A stretch of DNA of 64,000 bases from Acidobacteriota bacterium (GTDB lineage: Bacteria; Acidobacteriota; Terriglobia; Acidiferrales; UBA7541): positions 3,562 to 67,561 of the forward strand of contig QHYH01000097.1 of the NCBI GenBank assembly GCA_003223215.1. Reading direction: 5' to 3'. Both the position numbers and the translations under genes were made by a program. Below, in pieces: positions 27,028 through 36,608 of this stretch. The stretch's first letter is position 1, and the number at the start of each line of letters is the position of its first letter. The notes below the pieces were generated by a model that did not search any database, was not told the origin of the DNA, and saw only the letters and a list, made by a program, of their open reading frames with translations.

Positions 27028-27675
27028 GATGTTCCCCGTTCTGTGATTATATTGGTTTCCTCAGCAGCGGTGGCGCAACCGGTGTGCAATGTCAAACGTC
27101 CCCGGCGCCGCCTCTGCTCTTCCCGCAAGCGCGCGTTGCCGAGCTCTCGAGATTCTATTTACGAAAGGTTGCCGCCCCAAAGCAACTGTTACTCGCGTCA
27201 GGTGCCATTACGCGAGCCCGAAATCATTTGGAGGTGATGCTTAGGAAGACGGTGGCTTGGAAGTGGCAAGCGCGCACGGTGGAACTGCCAAAGCCTAGCC
27301 CTAGACCTGATGCGCGGAAACGAGCGCAGGATCCATACTGGCCAGAACTTCGTCGCAACCTGAGACGCCTTTGTCTCATTTCCGCTAGAGACCTTGAGTC
27401 AGGGTCCCGGCCTGCCGCCCCCGGACCTTTTTGTTTCGACCGCAACCCCCAGCAAAAACAAACACTTACCGATCCGTCCCAAAGACTCTTCCTTCCTACA
27501 CGGCAGCCCGATTTGGCCGCTGAATTGCCATTATCCGCCGGGGATAGGAAGGGATGCCCGAGGCGAGCTCTCAGGATAGCGCTCCTGTCAGCAAGCACAG
27601 GCTCGGCAGGAACACGTCCGGACTGGCTCGGCCGTCGCAGGTATTTGATTCCTCGCCGGCCCTCGAACAACAAAA
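27028..27675. other. Gene-poor stretch
   Basis: About 650 bases with no convincing gene. Open frames exist on both strands but show no family signature, no signal peptide and no good ribosome site. A small hairpin TGAGAC/GTCTCA followed by TTTCC lies at 27361-27381. Confidence 0.45.
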
Positions 27676-28167
27676 ATGGCAAACTTACTTCACCAGTTGC
27701 TGCGTTTGGATTACGTCTCGTGCGTTCTCACGATTCTCGGCACCATTCTCCTCGGTAGGAAACTCTGGCAGGGCTGGGTCGTGGCTGCCGTTAACAGCGC
27801 TGTCGTCTGCGTCATCGGCGTACGCACGGCGCAGTTCGGCTTCGTTCCCGCGAATCTCCTCTGCATCGCTCTCTACACCAGCAACCTTGTCACTTGGCGC
27901 CTCCGTTCCTCCGACCATGCCGCCAAACAGGACGCCACGGAGGGCGCAAACTCACGGGCTCCACGCAGGACCTTCTCGCCGCCGCACCGGTCGGCGTCGG
28001 CCGCGCTTCCGGCGCATAACGATCGCCCGCTTCCTTCAAAACGAGCGAGCGGGCGCCACCGCGATCCCGAGGTGGAGCGCCCGCTCCGAGACAAAATGAC
28101 TCTCGGTGAATTACCGCACGATGAGCGTGGGAGCTACGTTCGACGAAACGGGCAGCGCCGTGCTTGA
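27676..28167 (+). CDS. Small integral membrane protein, function unknown
   Basis: The first 75 residues look real. They contain three hydrophobic helices, and LGRKLWQGW and GFVPANLLCIALYTSNLVTWR suggest a small PnuC- or YgjV-like membrane fold. After about residue 78 the sequence becomes Arg/Pro-rich and overlaps the convergent phosphoesterase gene by about 60 bases, so the C-terminal half is probably readthrough caused by loss of the native stop or a frameshift. ATG at 27676. Confidence 0.5.
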   Translation: MANLLHQLLRLDYVSCVLTILGTILLGRKLWQGWVVAAVNSAVVCVIGVRTAQFGFVPANLLCIALYTSNLVTWRLRSSDHAAKQDATEGANSRAPRRTFSPPHRSASAALPAHNDRPLPSKRASGRHRDPEVERPLRDKMTLGELPHDERGSYVRRNGQRRA

Positions 28168-30466
28168 CCGCAGCACCGCGCTCGCATGGAGCATGGTCCT
28201 TGCTGAGAGACTTCGGCAAAGCGTTGCAGACACCTCCACGGTCTCGACTCCGCCCACTCCGATGCGACCCACCGTACCGACCACTTGCGCCCCGTAAACC
28301 CTAAGCGCGTCGCTCGTTGCTCCCGCAAACGCCGCCCCGTCCGGCAGATGAATCACCACTTGCGCGCCGTTCAGGGCGTATGCACTCCCGTTGCGGACGC
28401 GCACGCTATAGGTGATCGTGCTGCCGGCTACCGCTTGTTGCGGCCCGTCGATGTGTACGCTGACGCCGTCTTCGACTTCCGGCTTCGCCACTGTGAATCT
28501 GTCCAGCAACGCCGGCTGCCCGGCCGCCGGTGCTGACACCACGTTGCCCGTGGTGGGATCGACGAGCGTATCCGGAATTGGATCGTTCAGCGGTGTCCCG
28601 TTGACATCGGTGCCAAACGGCGCCGGATTCGACGCACTCGCCGACGAACTCGGCTCGAGCGGCTCGCTGATCTGATACAGCGTCAGCTTATTGCCGCGAA
28701 CCACTACGTCGGCAAACGAAAAGACCTTGGCCTTGAACTTTGTCGTGATTTTCGGCCCGCTCCCTGCTCCGGGGAGCACCGCTGACATCTCGTTGTCGGT
28801 TAAATGCGTATCCAGCCAAGAAGCTGGACCTTTCGCAAAATTGATTCCGCCGAGGCTAAACGTCCCGGTTGCCGAATCTTCCTGATCCACGCTGACGCCG
28901 CTCCCGCGCGGTTGCAAGAAGCCGTTGTCGAAATCGCGGTTCCCGCCGCTCCTTCGACCAGGTACAGCACGCCGTCGGGGACTGTCTGAGTTGCGCCGTC
29001 GAAAGACGTGTCAATGTCCACTGCCGCAGGCCCTGCCGGGCTTGGTGCGGCGGCCACGCCCGCCTCCGCCCGCAATGGAAAAGTGCGCTGATAGTTGTGC
29101 TCGTGGCCGTTGAACACCAGGTTCACGCCATGGTCTTCCATGAACTTTGCCACACCGCGCATCTGGAAATTGCGAACAGTGGCATTGCCCGACGAGAACG
29201 CCGGCTGGTGAAACACCACGATTTTCCAGGTTAGCGAACTGGAATCGAGATCGTTGATCAGCCATTCCCGCAGAACTGACGGATACGCCGAAAACGCTTG
29301 CGGCGCCGTTAGGTAATTCGCCGTGCCGTCCAGTTGGCCGCCAAAAACGTGCGGGTTTGCCTCGAGAAACACAAAATGAACATTTCCGTAGTCGAACGAG
29401 TAGTTGCTCATATGGTCGATTTGCCGCTTCGGCCCGTTTCCCGAGTCCACCTTCGTCGAATCACGGTAAGCTTGAATCGCGTCGGGCGATGTGTACGACT
29501 TGCCCTGGAAGCTGAAGAACATGCCGTCGTCGGCCACGGAATCCCCGGTCCAGGTAAACTCCTGATCCACGCCGACCGGACCATTCAGTGGGAAATAGTA
29601 ATTGTTGAAGTACGCTACGGCGTCCCCGCCATCCGTATTACCTGTAAAGCGTCCTCCTCCATCGCCTCCCAACATGTTTACGTTTACGCCGGTCCCGCCG
29701 GTGTCGTGGTTCCCCACGACGATGAAGAACGGAAGGCTCCGCACGAATGGGGCGCCCGTTTCGTTGGAATCCGTATCGCTATTCCATACCGGCATCCAGT
29801 AATCGCGATAGCTTCCTTCCGCGCCATTCGTGTACACATTGTCGCCCGTGTTCAAAGCCAAGTCCGCATGCGGCAGCGGGGGCCCGCCAGCCACAGCGAG
29901 ATTTTCTGTGTTGTACATCAAATGAACGATTCGCGCCTCGTAGTCCGCAATCCGCGCGGGATTGGAGCCCGGTACGGGCGGAAAGAATCCTTCATCGCCC
30001 TCGACGAGGAACGAAAATTGGTTGCTTTGCTTCCGGGTGTGGAAAAATGCCCTGAATCCTCCCGCGGGCATTCCTGGACCGGTCACGCGATAGAAGTACG
30101 TCGTATCGTAGGCGAGATTTTTCAGGATCGCCGCGTAATTCGAATGTGGGCCTGATGCCGTGGGCGGCACGGGCAAGGTGAGATCCGCCGAGAGGTAATT
30201 GTCGACCACTCGCCCTGACGGCGTGACGGAAGCTCCGTAACTCGGCGTTGTACCGAATTCCACCGTGTAGCCACTCGGATTCGGCGCGGATTCGTCCGTT
30301 TGCCAGGCCACAATCATTTGATCTTTGGTCCCAAACGCACCCGCATCTCCCAGTTCAATGTAAGGTTTGTAGGGGACCTCCTGCGCCGTTGCCGCTGGCG
30401 CAAAACACGCTGCAACAGCAATCCCCAACAAAGCACACCAGAATCCTGAGACGGAATCCTTCTCAT
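28111..30466 (-). pseudogene. Exported purple-acid-phosphatase-like metallophosphoesterase with C-terminal DUF11-like domain, frameshifted
   Basis: One gene in two or three frames. From about 30440 to 28945 it encodes a secretion signal ending ATAQ and a fibronectin-like N domain. The metallophosphatase domain then follows with NTGDNVY, VVGNHD and FNGHEHNYQRTF metal ligands. After VEGAAG near 28945 one base is missing. The sequence resumes in the next frame (NRDFDNGFLQPRGSG) and runs to 28111, ending in a bacterial Ig-like/DUF11-type repeat. A second shift is likely near 30441-30447: the ATG at 30466 has a good GGGGGA ribosome site but is out of frame with the signal peptide. Decay or assembly error would both explain this. 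If intact it would be a periplasmic or surface phosphoesterase. Confidence 0.8.
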
Positions 30467-30982
30467 TTTCTTTCCCCCTTCGTTTTGAAAGCCATTTCTT
30501 TCCCGGCCACGACGCTGCGTAAGGCATTTGAACGACCAACAAGGACAACCCGCTCAAACGCACCCCTCCCGATTGCGGTCATCTCGTTTGCCCCGAGCGC
30601 GACCGAGAGGAACAGAATGAGGGATCACGCCGGGAGCGCCGATGCACGCACGCCAGGCCGTGCGGGAACACCAAATCCTTTAATCTCAGTGCCTTCCGCG
30701 GGGTTTCAGTGCTGGGCTGCTGAAGGACGCGTTCTTGAAGCCGCGCAGAAAGGAACTTCTCAGGACTACGTTACAGGCGTGTATCTCCCCGCTAAATTTC
30801 TTGTACCACTTCGGTGAGCCGAACTGTCGGCTCTTTCTTCCACTGCTGCCGGCTTTTGCACTTTGACCGCGACCTGCCAGGGCAATGTCCTTCAAGACCT
30901 ATGGGGCCCAGAACGAGCCGCCGCGCGGGAGTTGTCACCCCTGAAGGGTCTCAGGATCGAGTATCATCGTAAGTACAAACCC
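30467..30982. other. Intergenic region upstream of the cysteine desulfurase gene
   Basis: About 500 bases with no gene that I can support. It contains one clear hairpin (30816-30833, listed separately). No recognisable IscR-type or T-box element was found. Confidence 0.45.
30816..30839 (+). terminator. Terminator-like hairpin of unclear ownership
   Basis: GAGCCGA-ACTG-TCGGCTC followed by TTTCTT on the plus strand. No plus-strand gene ends just upstream, so it may be an orphan or part of the desulfurase leader. Confidence 0.35.
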
Positions 30983-32182
30983 ATGAAGCGCGTCTATCTC
31001 GATTACAACGCCACCACCTCGGTCGAGCCGGAGGTGCTCGACGCCATGCTTCCCTATTTCTCTGCCGAATTTGGCAACGCCTCCTCCATCCACACCTTCG
31101 GCCAGCGGGCCCGGGCTGCCGTCGAGACCGCCCGCGAGCAAGTTGCCGCACTCATTGGCGCAAGAGCCCAAGAGATTTTCTTCACCAGCGGCGGCACCGA
31201 ATCCGACAATCACGCCATCTTCGGCATCGTCTCGTCATCCTTCACCTCCGCTAACTCCTCTACCTCCGCCCGGCCTCACATCATCACATCTCTAGTGGAG
31301 CACGAAGCCGTCCTCAACGCTTGCCAAGCCCTCGCAAAGCAAGGTGTTGCCGTCACCTATCTTCATGTGGATCAAGACGGCTCGATCGACCCGCAAGATC
31401 TCGAAGCGGCCCTTCGCAAAGAAACCGTGCTGATCTCGATCATGCACGCCAACAACGAACTAGGCACCGTTCAGCCCCTTGAAGAAATCGGCCGCGTCGC
31501 CAAACAAGCCGACGTTTATTTCCATAGCGATGCGGTGCAATCTGCGGGGAAAATTCCCATCGACGTGAATCAGTTCCAGCTCGATCTGCTTTCTCTGTCC
31601 GGCCACAAACTTTATGCCCCCAAGGGCATTGGCGCGCTTTACGTCCGTGGCAGCACGCGCTTGAAGCAACTCCTTTACGGCGGTCATCACCAACGTGGCG
31701 TTCGTCCCGGCACGGAGAATGTTGCCGGCATCGTCGGCCTCGGCAAAGCCGCTGAGATCGCTCGGCACTCGCTCGCGAACGACGCCAAGCGCCTGAGCGC
31801 GCTCCGCGATCAACTCGAGCACGGTCTTCTCAACCGGGTACCCCATTCGCGCATCAATGGTGCCCGCGCTGTGCGCACTCCAAACACCGCCAATCTTGTT
31901 TTTCCCGGCGTCGAAGGCGAAGCGCTGCTCATCGCGCTTGACCTGAAGGGCCTGGCCTGCTCGACGGGCGCGGCTTGTTCCTCTGGCGCCGTCGAGCCTT
32001 CTCACGTCCTCACGGCCATCGGATTGCCGACCGAAGAAGCGCGTGCCAGCCTGCGCTTCAGCCTTGGCCGCCACACTACGCAAGCCGACATTGATTTTGC
32101 TTTGCAGGTCATCCCCGCGGGTGTCGAGCAACTTCGCCAACTCTCTCCGACGTATCAAAAGGAGGCAGCCGCCAAGACCTAG
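30983..32182 (+). CDS. Cysteine desulfurase (NifS/IscS family)
   Basis: A 399-residue PLP enzyme that takes sulfur from cysteine as a persulfide. It begins RVYLDYNATT. SGGTESDNHAI is the PLP phosphate site, SGHKLYAPKG carries the PLP lysine, and ACSTGAACSSGAVEPSHVL holds the catalytic Cys loop. I chose the ATG at 30983 because family homology starts there. It lies 121 bases upstream of mnmA in the same direction, which suggests it supplies sulfur for tRNA 2-thiolation, as in the Bacillus YrvO-MnmA pair. No Fe-S scaffold gene (iscU or sufB) is nearby, which supports that reading. Confidence 0.93.
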   Translation: MKRVYLDYNATTSVEPEVLDAMLPYFSAEFGNASSIHTFGQRARAAVETAREQVAALIGARAQEIFFTSGGTESDNHAIFGIVSSSFTSANSSTSARPHIITSLVEHEAVLNACQALAKQGVAVTYLHVDQDGSIDPQDLEAALRKETVLISIMHANNELGTVQPLEEIGRVAKQADVYFHSDAVQSAGKIPIDVNQFQLDLLSLSGHKLYAPKGIGALYVRGSTRLKQLLYGGHHQRGVRPGTENVAGIVGLGKAAEIARHSLANDAKRLSALRDQLEHGLLNRVPHSRINGARAVRTPNTANLVFPGVEGEALLIALDLKGLACSTGAACSSGAVEPSHVLTAIGLPTEEARASLRFSLGRHTTQADIDFALQVIPAGVEQLRQLSPTYQKEAAAKT

Positions 32183-32272
32183 CCGTGTTTTCTTTCCCCC
32201 GGCATTTCGAGCCGAACGAGAACTTCTTTCTCGCCGAGCGATTTTGGCCAGGAGAAATCTTCTTTCGATTTT

Positions 32273-32300
32273 TTGCGACGGTGCCCCGGGCCGCTACAAT
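32273..32300 (+). promoter_or_regulatory. Promoter of mnmA
   Basis: TTGCGA (32273-32278), a 16-nt spacer and TACAAT (32295-32300). The predicted start (about 32307) falls between two candidate ATG codons (32304 and 32313), implying a nearly leaderless message. Confidence 0.5.
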
Positions 32301-32303
32301 GAA

Positions 32304-33464
32304 ATGACCACTATGAAAGCCGCAACCCAATTCGACACGCTTCCCGAGCGCAGAGAGACGCAGCAAGACCTCGTGGCCGTCGCCATGTCGGGTGGCGTGG
32401 ATTCCTCGACCGTTGCGGCTCTTCTGCAGCAGCAAGGCCGTTCGGTTGTCGGCCTGACCATGCAGCTCTGGAACCAGCGCCGCTTGCCCATGTTGCAGGG
32501 CGACGGCCCGGCGCAGCATCGCTGCTGCTCGCTCGACGATGTCTACGACGCGAAGGCCGTCGCACGGCACTTGAACTTTCCGCATTACGTGGTGAATTTC
32601 GAAGAGCAGTTCGAGTCGCGCGTGGTGCGCCCGTTTGTGGAGCATTATCTTGCCGGGCGCACGCCAATCGCCTGCACCAATTGCAATACCGACGTGAAGT
32701 TCGAGCCGCTCCTGCGCATGGCGCGGCAAATCGGCGCAGAGCGGCTCGCCACCGGCCATTACGCGCGCATACGCAGGAATGAAGCGACCGGCCGCCGGGA
32801 ACTCCTGCGTGCGCGCGATGAAACCAAAGACCAGTCTTATTTTCTCTGGGGGCTCACGCAGGAGCAGCTTTCGCGCAGCGAATTTCCGCTCGGCGAGCTG
32901 AGCAAGGGCGAAGTGCGCACGCTGGCCCGCCGCGCGAATCTTCCTGTGGCCGAGAAGCCCGACAGCATGGAATTGTGTTTCGTGCCGAATGGCGACTACG
33001 TACAATTCATACATGCGTATTCGCGCGAGCGCGGAACTCCCCTAAGCGAGGCGGGAGGCGAGATTGTCAACGAAGATGGCGAGGTGATTGGCCGCCACAA
33101 CGGCGTTCACAATTTCACCATCGGCCAGCGCAAGGGCCTCGGATTCGCCGCCGGCAAGCCGCTCTATGTTCTCTCGATTGATCCGCAGACGAATCGCGTC
33201 GTTGTCGGCGAGGACGAAGCCCTTCGCAGGCGGAGCTTCGAAGTCGAAAGCCTGAATTGGGTTTCGATCGCGCCACCACCGGTACCTCTCCGCGCCAGCG
33301 TCAAGATTCGCCATAAACACGATCCCGCCCCGGCAAGCGTCGAACCTATCGGTCAAAACTGCATGCGCATCACCTTCGACACGCCGCAGCGCGCCATCAC
33401 CCCCGGCCAGGCAGCGGTCTTCTACGACGGCGACCGCGTCCTCGCAGGCGCCTGGATCCGCTGA
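32304..33464 (+). CDS. mnmA: tRNA-specific 2-thiouridylase MnmA
   Basis: A protein of about 386 residues that thiolates U34 of tRNA-Glu, -Gln and -Lys. AMSGGVDSS is the PP-loop, IACTNCNTDVKF carries the first catalytic Cys, MELCFVPNGDY carries the second, and GQRKGLG lies in the central domain. A C-terminal barrel completes it. ATGs at 32304 and 32313 are both possible. The promoter position favours the second, and neither has a ribosome site. The upstream cysteine desulfurase probably provides the persulfide. Confidence 0.95.
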   Translation: MTTMKAATQFDTLPERRETQQDLVAVAMSGGVDSSTVAALLQQQGRSVVGLTMQLWNQRRLPMLQGDGPAQHRCCSLDDVYDAKAVARHLNFPHYVVNFEEQFESRVVRPFVEHYLAGRTPIACTNCNTDVKFEPLLRMARQIGAERLATGHYARIRRNEATGRRELLRARDETKDQSYFLWGLTQEQLSRSEFPLGELSKGEVRTLARRANLPVAEKPDSMELCFVPNGDYVQFIHAYSRERGTPLSEAGGEIVNEDGEVIGRHNGVHNFTIGQRKGLGFAAGKPLYVLSIDPQTNRVVVGEDEALRRRSFEVESLNWVSIAPPPVPLRASVKIRHKHDPAPASVEPIGQNCMRITFDTPQRAITPGQAAVFYDGDRVLAGAWIR

Positions 33465-33544
33465 GGCGAGTTTTTAACCTTTTTTGCTTCTTAGATTCGG
33501 AGCGAAAGCAAGAATCAAAAGGCGCAGGCAGCACCGTCGTCTTT

Positions 33545-33576
33545 CAAAAAAACAAAAGCGACAGCTTTTGTGTTTT
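33545..33576. terminator. Bidirectional terminator between mnmA and the convergent gene
   Basis: Hairpin ACAAAAGC-GACA-GCTTTTGT (33552-33571), flanked by an A-run on the left and GTTTT on the right, so it can serve both convergent units. Confidence 0.6.
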
Positions 33577-33676
33577 CTGAGAGCTAAGAAACACTAAACA
33601 GGGCTTGCCGCCGGAAACATTTCTGACGCCCGAGCACACGCCATTCCCGTCTAGCTTTTACAACGGACAACCGAGA

Positions 33677-34210
33677 CTAGATGAAGAGCTCTTCTTCCTG
33701 CGGTTCTCGGGGTTCATCGCTGCGCCGGCGGTCCGGGCGGCCATCCCATCCGCGCCGTCGAGAACGAAGAAGATCGAGACCGACCTTGATTCCCTGCACC
33801 AATGCCGAGGCTTTGTGCATGGGCCGCCAGAAACTGTTTTTGACTTGTGAGCCCGCATCTTCGACGGCTTCGAGCGCGCCCGTCAGGATGTGGTCCAGGT
33901 GCACCAACTGGCCCCGCAGGCGATCGGCCGCTTCCGTGAACACGCGGTCCACTTTTTGAGCTTGCCCTCGCGCCAAATAAACAATATGCGAGGCGTCGTT
34001 CACCATGCTGGAGATTTTGGGCTGCGTATCGTCGAGCAGAATCTGCACACGCGTGAGAATCGGCCCCATACGCGACTGCACTTCGCTGACCAGGCGGTTC
34101 AAGTTCTCAGAAGTGCGACGCGTCTGGAGAAACAGCGCCGTCAGAATCACCACTTGCACGACCAGAGCCAGCGCCGCCACAATGCTGAAGATTTCGAGCC
34201 ACACCTGCAT
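33677..34210 (-). CDS. Membrane-anchored coiled-coil protein (DUF948-like)
   Basis: A 177-residue protein. One N-terminal membrane helix (about 5-28) is followed by a long amphipathic helical region with TRVQILLDDTQPKISSMVNDASHIV-like spacing. It ends in a basic then acidic C-terminal tail. This resembles the small DUF948-type envelope proteins that often sit beside YtxH proteins. It lies 58 bases after the ytxH-like gene in the same direction. The function is unknown, possibly a general stress or envelope role. Confidence 0.75.
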   Translation of the reverse strand: MQVWLEIFSIVAALALVVQVVILTALFLQTRRTSENLNRLVSEVQSRMGPILTRVQILLDDTQPKISSMVNDASHIVYLARGQAQKVDRVFTEAADRLRGQLVHLDHILTGALEAVEDAGSQVKNSFWRPMHKASALVQGIKVGLDLLRSRRRGWDGRPDRRRSDEPREPQEEELFI

Positions 34211-34267
34211 AGCTGCCCCGCTTGCCCCGCTAGGGGAGGAAACCCGGCCTTGCCGGAAACTTCGTCT

Positions 34268-34558
34268 TTACGACTGCTTGGACTCCCGAAGGTACGCTTC
34301 GCGTCCCGCTTCCACCGCAGCCGAAATCGAATCCTTCTTGCGCACCGCCACTTCCTTTCCGCGTTCGATCAGTTCATCGGCGCGCTCGCGCAGTTCGCGC
34401 GCTTTGCGCTGCGCATAGTCCTTGCCTTCGTCCGCCTTCTTCGAAAGATAATCGCGCGTTTCGTCGCCGGCCTTTGGCGCAAAAAGAACGCCTACCAGTG
34501 CGCCGAGACCAAGACCCACCAAAAAGTACGTCACCTTGGAACCTACGCTGTCCGCCAT
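34268..34558 (-). CDS. YtxH domain-containing protein
   Basis: A 96-residue protein. The YtxH segment near the N terminus (FLVGLGLGALVGVLFAPKAGDETRDYL) is a glycine-rich membrane helix followed by the invariant APKAGxETR motif. The rest is a charged amphipathic helix. I chose the ATG at 34558 because GGAGG precedes it by 5 bases. Such proteins are stress-associated in Firmicutes and common but uncharacterised in Acidobacteriota. It is probably cotranscribed with the downstream DUF948-like gene. Confidence 0.88.
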   Translation of the reverse strand: MADSVGSKVTYFLVGLGLGALVGVLFAPKAGDETRDYLSKKADEGKDYAQRKARELRERADELIERGKEVAVRKKDSISAAVEAGREAYLRESKQS

Positions 34559-34636
34559 AACAACCTCCAATCCCAACCTAGCACAGCAAGGGTGAAGCTG
34601 CAATCCTTCCTAACCGGAATAAGCCATGCGAGACGG

Positions 34637-36466
34637 TTACTGCTTGTCCGGATGCTCGAGGCCCGCAAGAATTTTTTCTGCGCTTTTTCGCGAAATAATC
34701 TCGCTTAGTTTTTCGACGCCGGCTTGACGAATCTTTGCGACGCTCCCAAATTCCTTCAGCAGTTTTTGCGCCGTCCTCGGTCCTACGCCAGGAATGTCGT
34801 TGAGCACGCTGTGGGTTTGCCGCTTGCCGCGGCGCTGACGATGAAACGTCACCGCGAAGCGGTGCGTCTCGTCGCGAATTTGTTGGATCAAGTGGAGCAC
34901 CGGCGAATGGCGCTCCAGAGTGATGGGTTCGTCTTCCTGACCCAGGACGAAGAGAATTTCTTCTTTCTTGGCGATGCTGGCCACGGCCTGATTGATGATT
35001 TGCAGCGATTCGAGGGCTTGGGCGGCGGCGTGCAACTGCCCGATGCCTCCGTCGATCAGAATGAGGCTTGGCAATGCCCTCTTCTCTTCCTGCAAGCGGC
35101 GGTAGCGGCGCGTGACCGCTTCCCCCATGCTGGAAAAATCGTCGTTCAAGCGCGGCAGAGCGCCATTGCCGCCATCACCATGGATGATGAATTTTCGATA
35201 GTCCGATTTTTTCATCCGCCCGTTTTCCCAAACCACCATGGACGCGACGGTATCGGTTCCCTGGATGTGCGAAATGTCAAAGCTTTCGATGCGTTTGGGC
35301 TCTTCAAGCAAGTTCAGAGCATTCTGGAGCGCCTCACCGATGGCTTTGGAAGTCGGCTTGAGCACGCGGAAGCGCTGTTCGAACGAGTGCTTGGCGTTGT
35401 TCTCCACCAGATCCAAAAAGGCGCGCTTCGAACCGCGTTGCGGTGTGAGAATTTCCACTTTGTGCCCGGCGTGCTCGGTAAGCGTTTCTTCGAGCAAACC
35501 GCGTTCTTCAAAGTCTTCCGAGACGTGAATGGCTTTCGGCAGATACTCCGCTTCGAGATAAAGCTGCTTCAGCACCGAAGGCACAAACTCCTTGGGATCA
35601 AATTCCTCGAGATCTTCCCAATAGAATTCGCGGCGATCCACCACGCGCCCTCCGCGCAAATGGAAGAGGTTCGCGGCCACCAGCGGCGCCTCGGCGTAGT
35701 AGGCAAAAACGTCGGTATCGTCGCCCTGCGCGGCGGCGATGCGCTGCCGCTCCTCGATATCCTCGAGCGTGCGCAGCAAGTCGCGGTACGCCGCCGCTTG
35801 TTCGAACAACTCGTTCTCCGCCGCGGCGCTCATGCGCGCTTCGAGGCTCTTCATCAGGTCGTGCCGGCGCCCTTCGAGGAACATGCGCGCGTCGCGCGCC
35901 GCCTCGGCGTAGCGCTCATCGCTGGTGAGCCCGCAAACGCAGGGGCCGAGGCAGCGCTTGATGTAGTACTGCAAGCAAGGCCGCGGATGGTTGCGCGTCA
36001 AATCCACCGCGCACGATGGAACCATAAAGCGCTTGTGAATGAAGTGCAGAATACGCCGCGCCAAACCTGCTGGAAAATACGGCCCGAAATAGAGCGAACC
36101 GTCTTTCTTGATGCGCCGGGTGAAATACACGCGCGGATACTTCTCTGCCGCAGTGAACTTGATGTAGGGATAGGTCTTGTCGTCGCGGAGCAGGACGTTG
36201 AACTTCGGCCGGTATTTCTTGATCAGATTGTGCTCGAGGGCCAGGGCTTCGCGTTCGTTGCCGACGACAATGGTTTCCAGGTCGGCGATTTCGCGCGCGA
36301 GCGAGCCAGTTTTGGCGTCAATCCAGCGCGACTCAATGAAATAGGAGCGCACGCGGCCGCGCAGGTTGCGCGCTTTGCCAACGTATAGCACCGTTTCGCC
36401 CGCGTCCTTAAAAAGGTACACGCCGGGGCTTTCGGGAAGCTGAGCGGCTTTTTCGCGAGGCTCCAT
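34637..36466 (-). CDS. uvrC: Excinuclease ABC subunit C
   Basis: A 609-residue nucleotide excision repair nuclease. The GIY-YIG domain is at the N terminus (PGVYLFKDAGETVLYVGKARNLR). A Cys cluster CLQYYIKRCLGPC follows, then a UVR motif near 210-245 and the RNase H-like UvrC domain (ESFDISHIQGTDTVASMVVWENG). The chain ends in helix-hairpin-helix motifs (LNDIPGVGPRTAQKLL). Full length. It makes both incisions around lesions marked by UvrAB. uvrA is also in this window (40.7-43.7 kb), but the two are not in one operon. Confidence 0.96.
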   Translation of the reverse strand: MEPREKAAQLPESPGVYLFKDAGETVLYVGKARNLRGRVRSYFIESRWIDAKTGSLAREIADLETIVVGNEREALALEHNLIKKYRPKFNVLLRDDKTYPYIKFTAAEKYPRVYFTRRIKKDGSLYFGPYFPAGLARRILHFIHKRFMVPSCAVDLTRNHPRPCLQYYIKRCLGPCVCGLTSDERYAEAARDARMFLEGRRHDLMKSLEARMSAAAENELFEQAAAYRDLLRTLEDIEERQRIAAAQGDDTDVFAYYAEAPLVAANLFHLRGGRVVDRREFYWEDLEEFDPKEFVPSVLKQLYLEAEYLPKAIHVSEDFEERGLLEETLTEHAGHKVEILTPQRGSKRAFLDLVENNAKHSFEQRFRVLKPTSKAIGEALQNALNLLEEPKRIESFDISHIQGTDTVASMVVWENGRMKKSDYRKFIIHGDGGNGALPRLNDDFSSMGEAVTRRYRRLQEEKRALPSLILIDGGIGQLHAAAQALESLQIINQAVASIAKKEEILFVLGQEDEPITLERHSPVLHLIQQIRDETHRFAVTFHRQRRGKRQTHSVLNDIPGVGPRTAQKLLKEFGSVAKIRQAGVEKLSEIISRKSAEKILAGLEHPDKQ

Positions 36467-36608
36467 GGAAAGTTATAACTTCTTCGTTTCAGGCTCTAGG
36501 CAAAAAAGCCGCACCCGCACCGGGCCCGGTTTCTCGGCTTTGTTTTCGCGCCATAACTTCCATCATACTAAAGGGAATCGAAACAGAGGGAGAGAGCTAC
36601 TGGCTTTT

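Noticed and set aside
27084-27758. A 224-codon plus-strand frame in the gene-poor stretch
   Set aside because: Arg/Pro-rich, no homology that I recognise, no ribosome site, and it overlaps a better small membrane-protein gene.
34724-36388. A 554-codon open frame antisense to uvrC
   Set aside because: It mirrors the codon structure of a real GC-rich gene, has no family signature and conflicts with uvrC.
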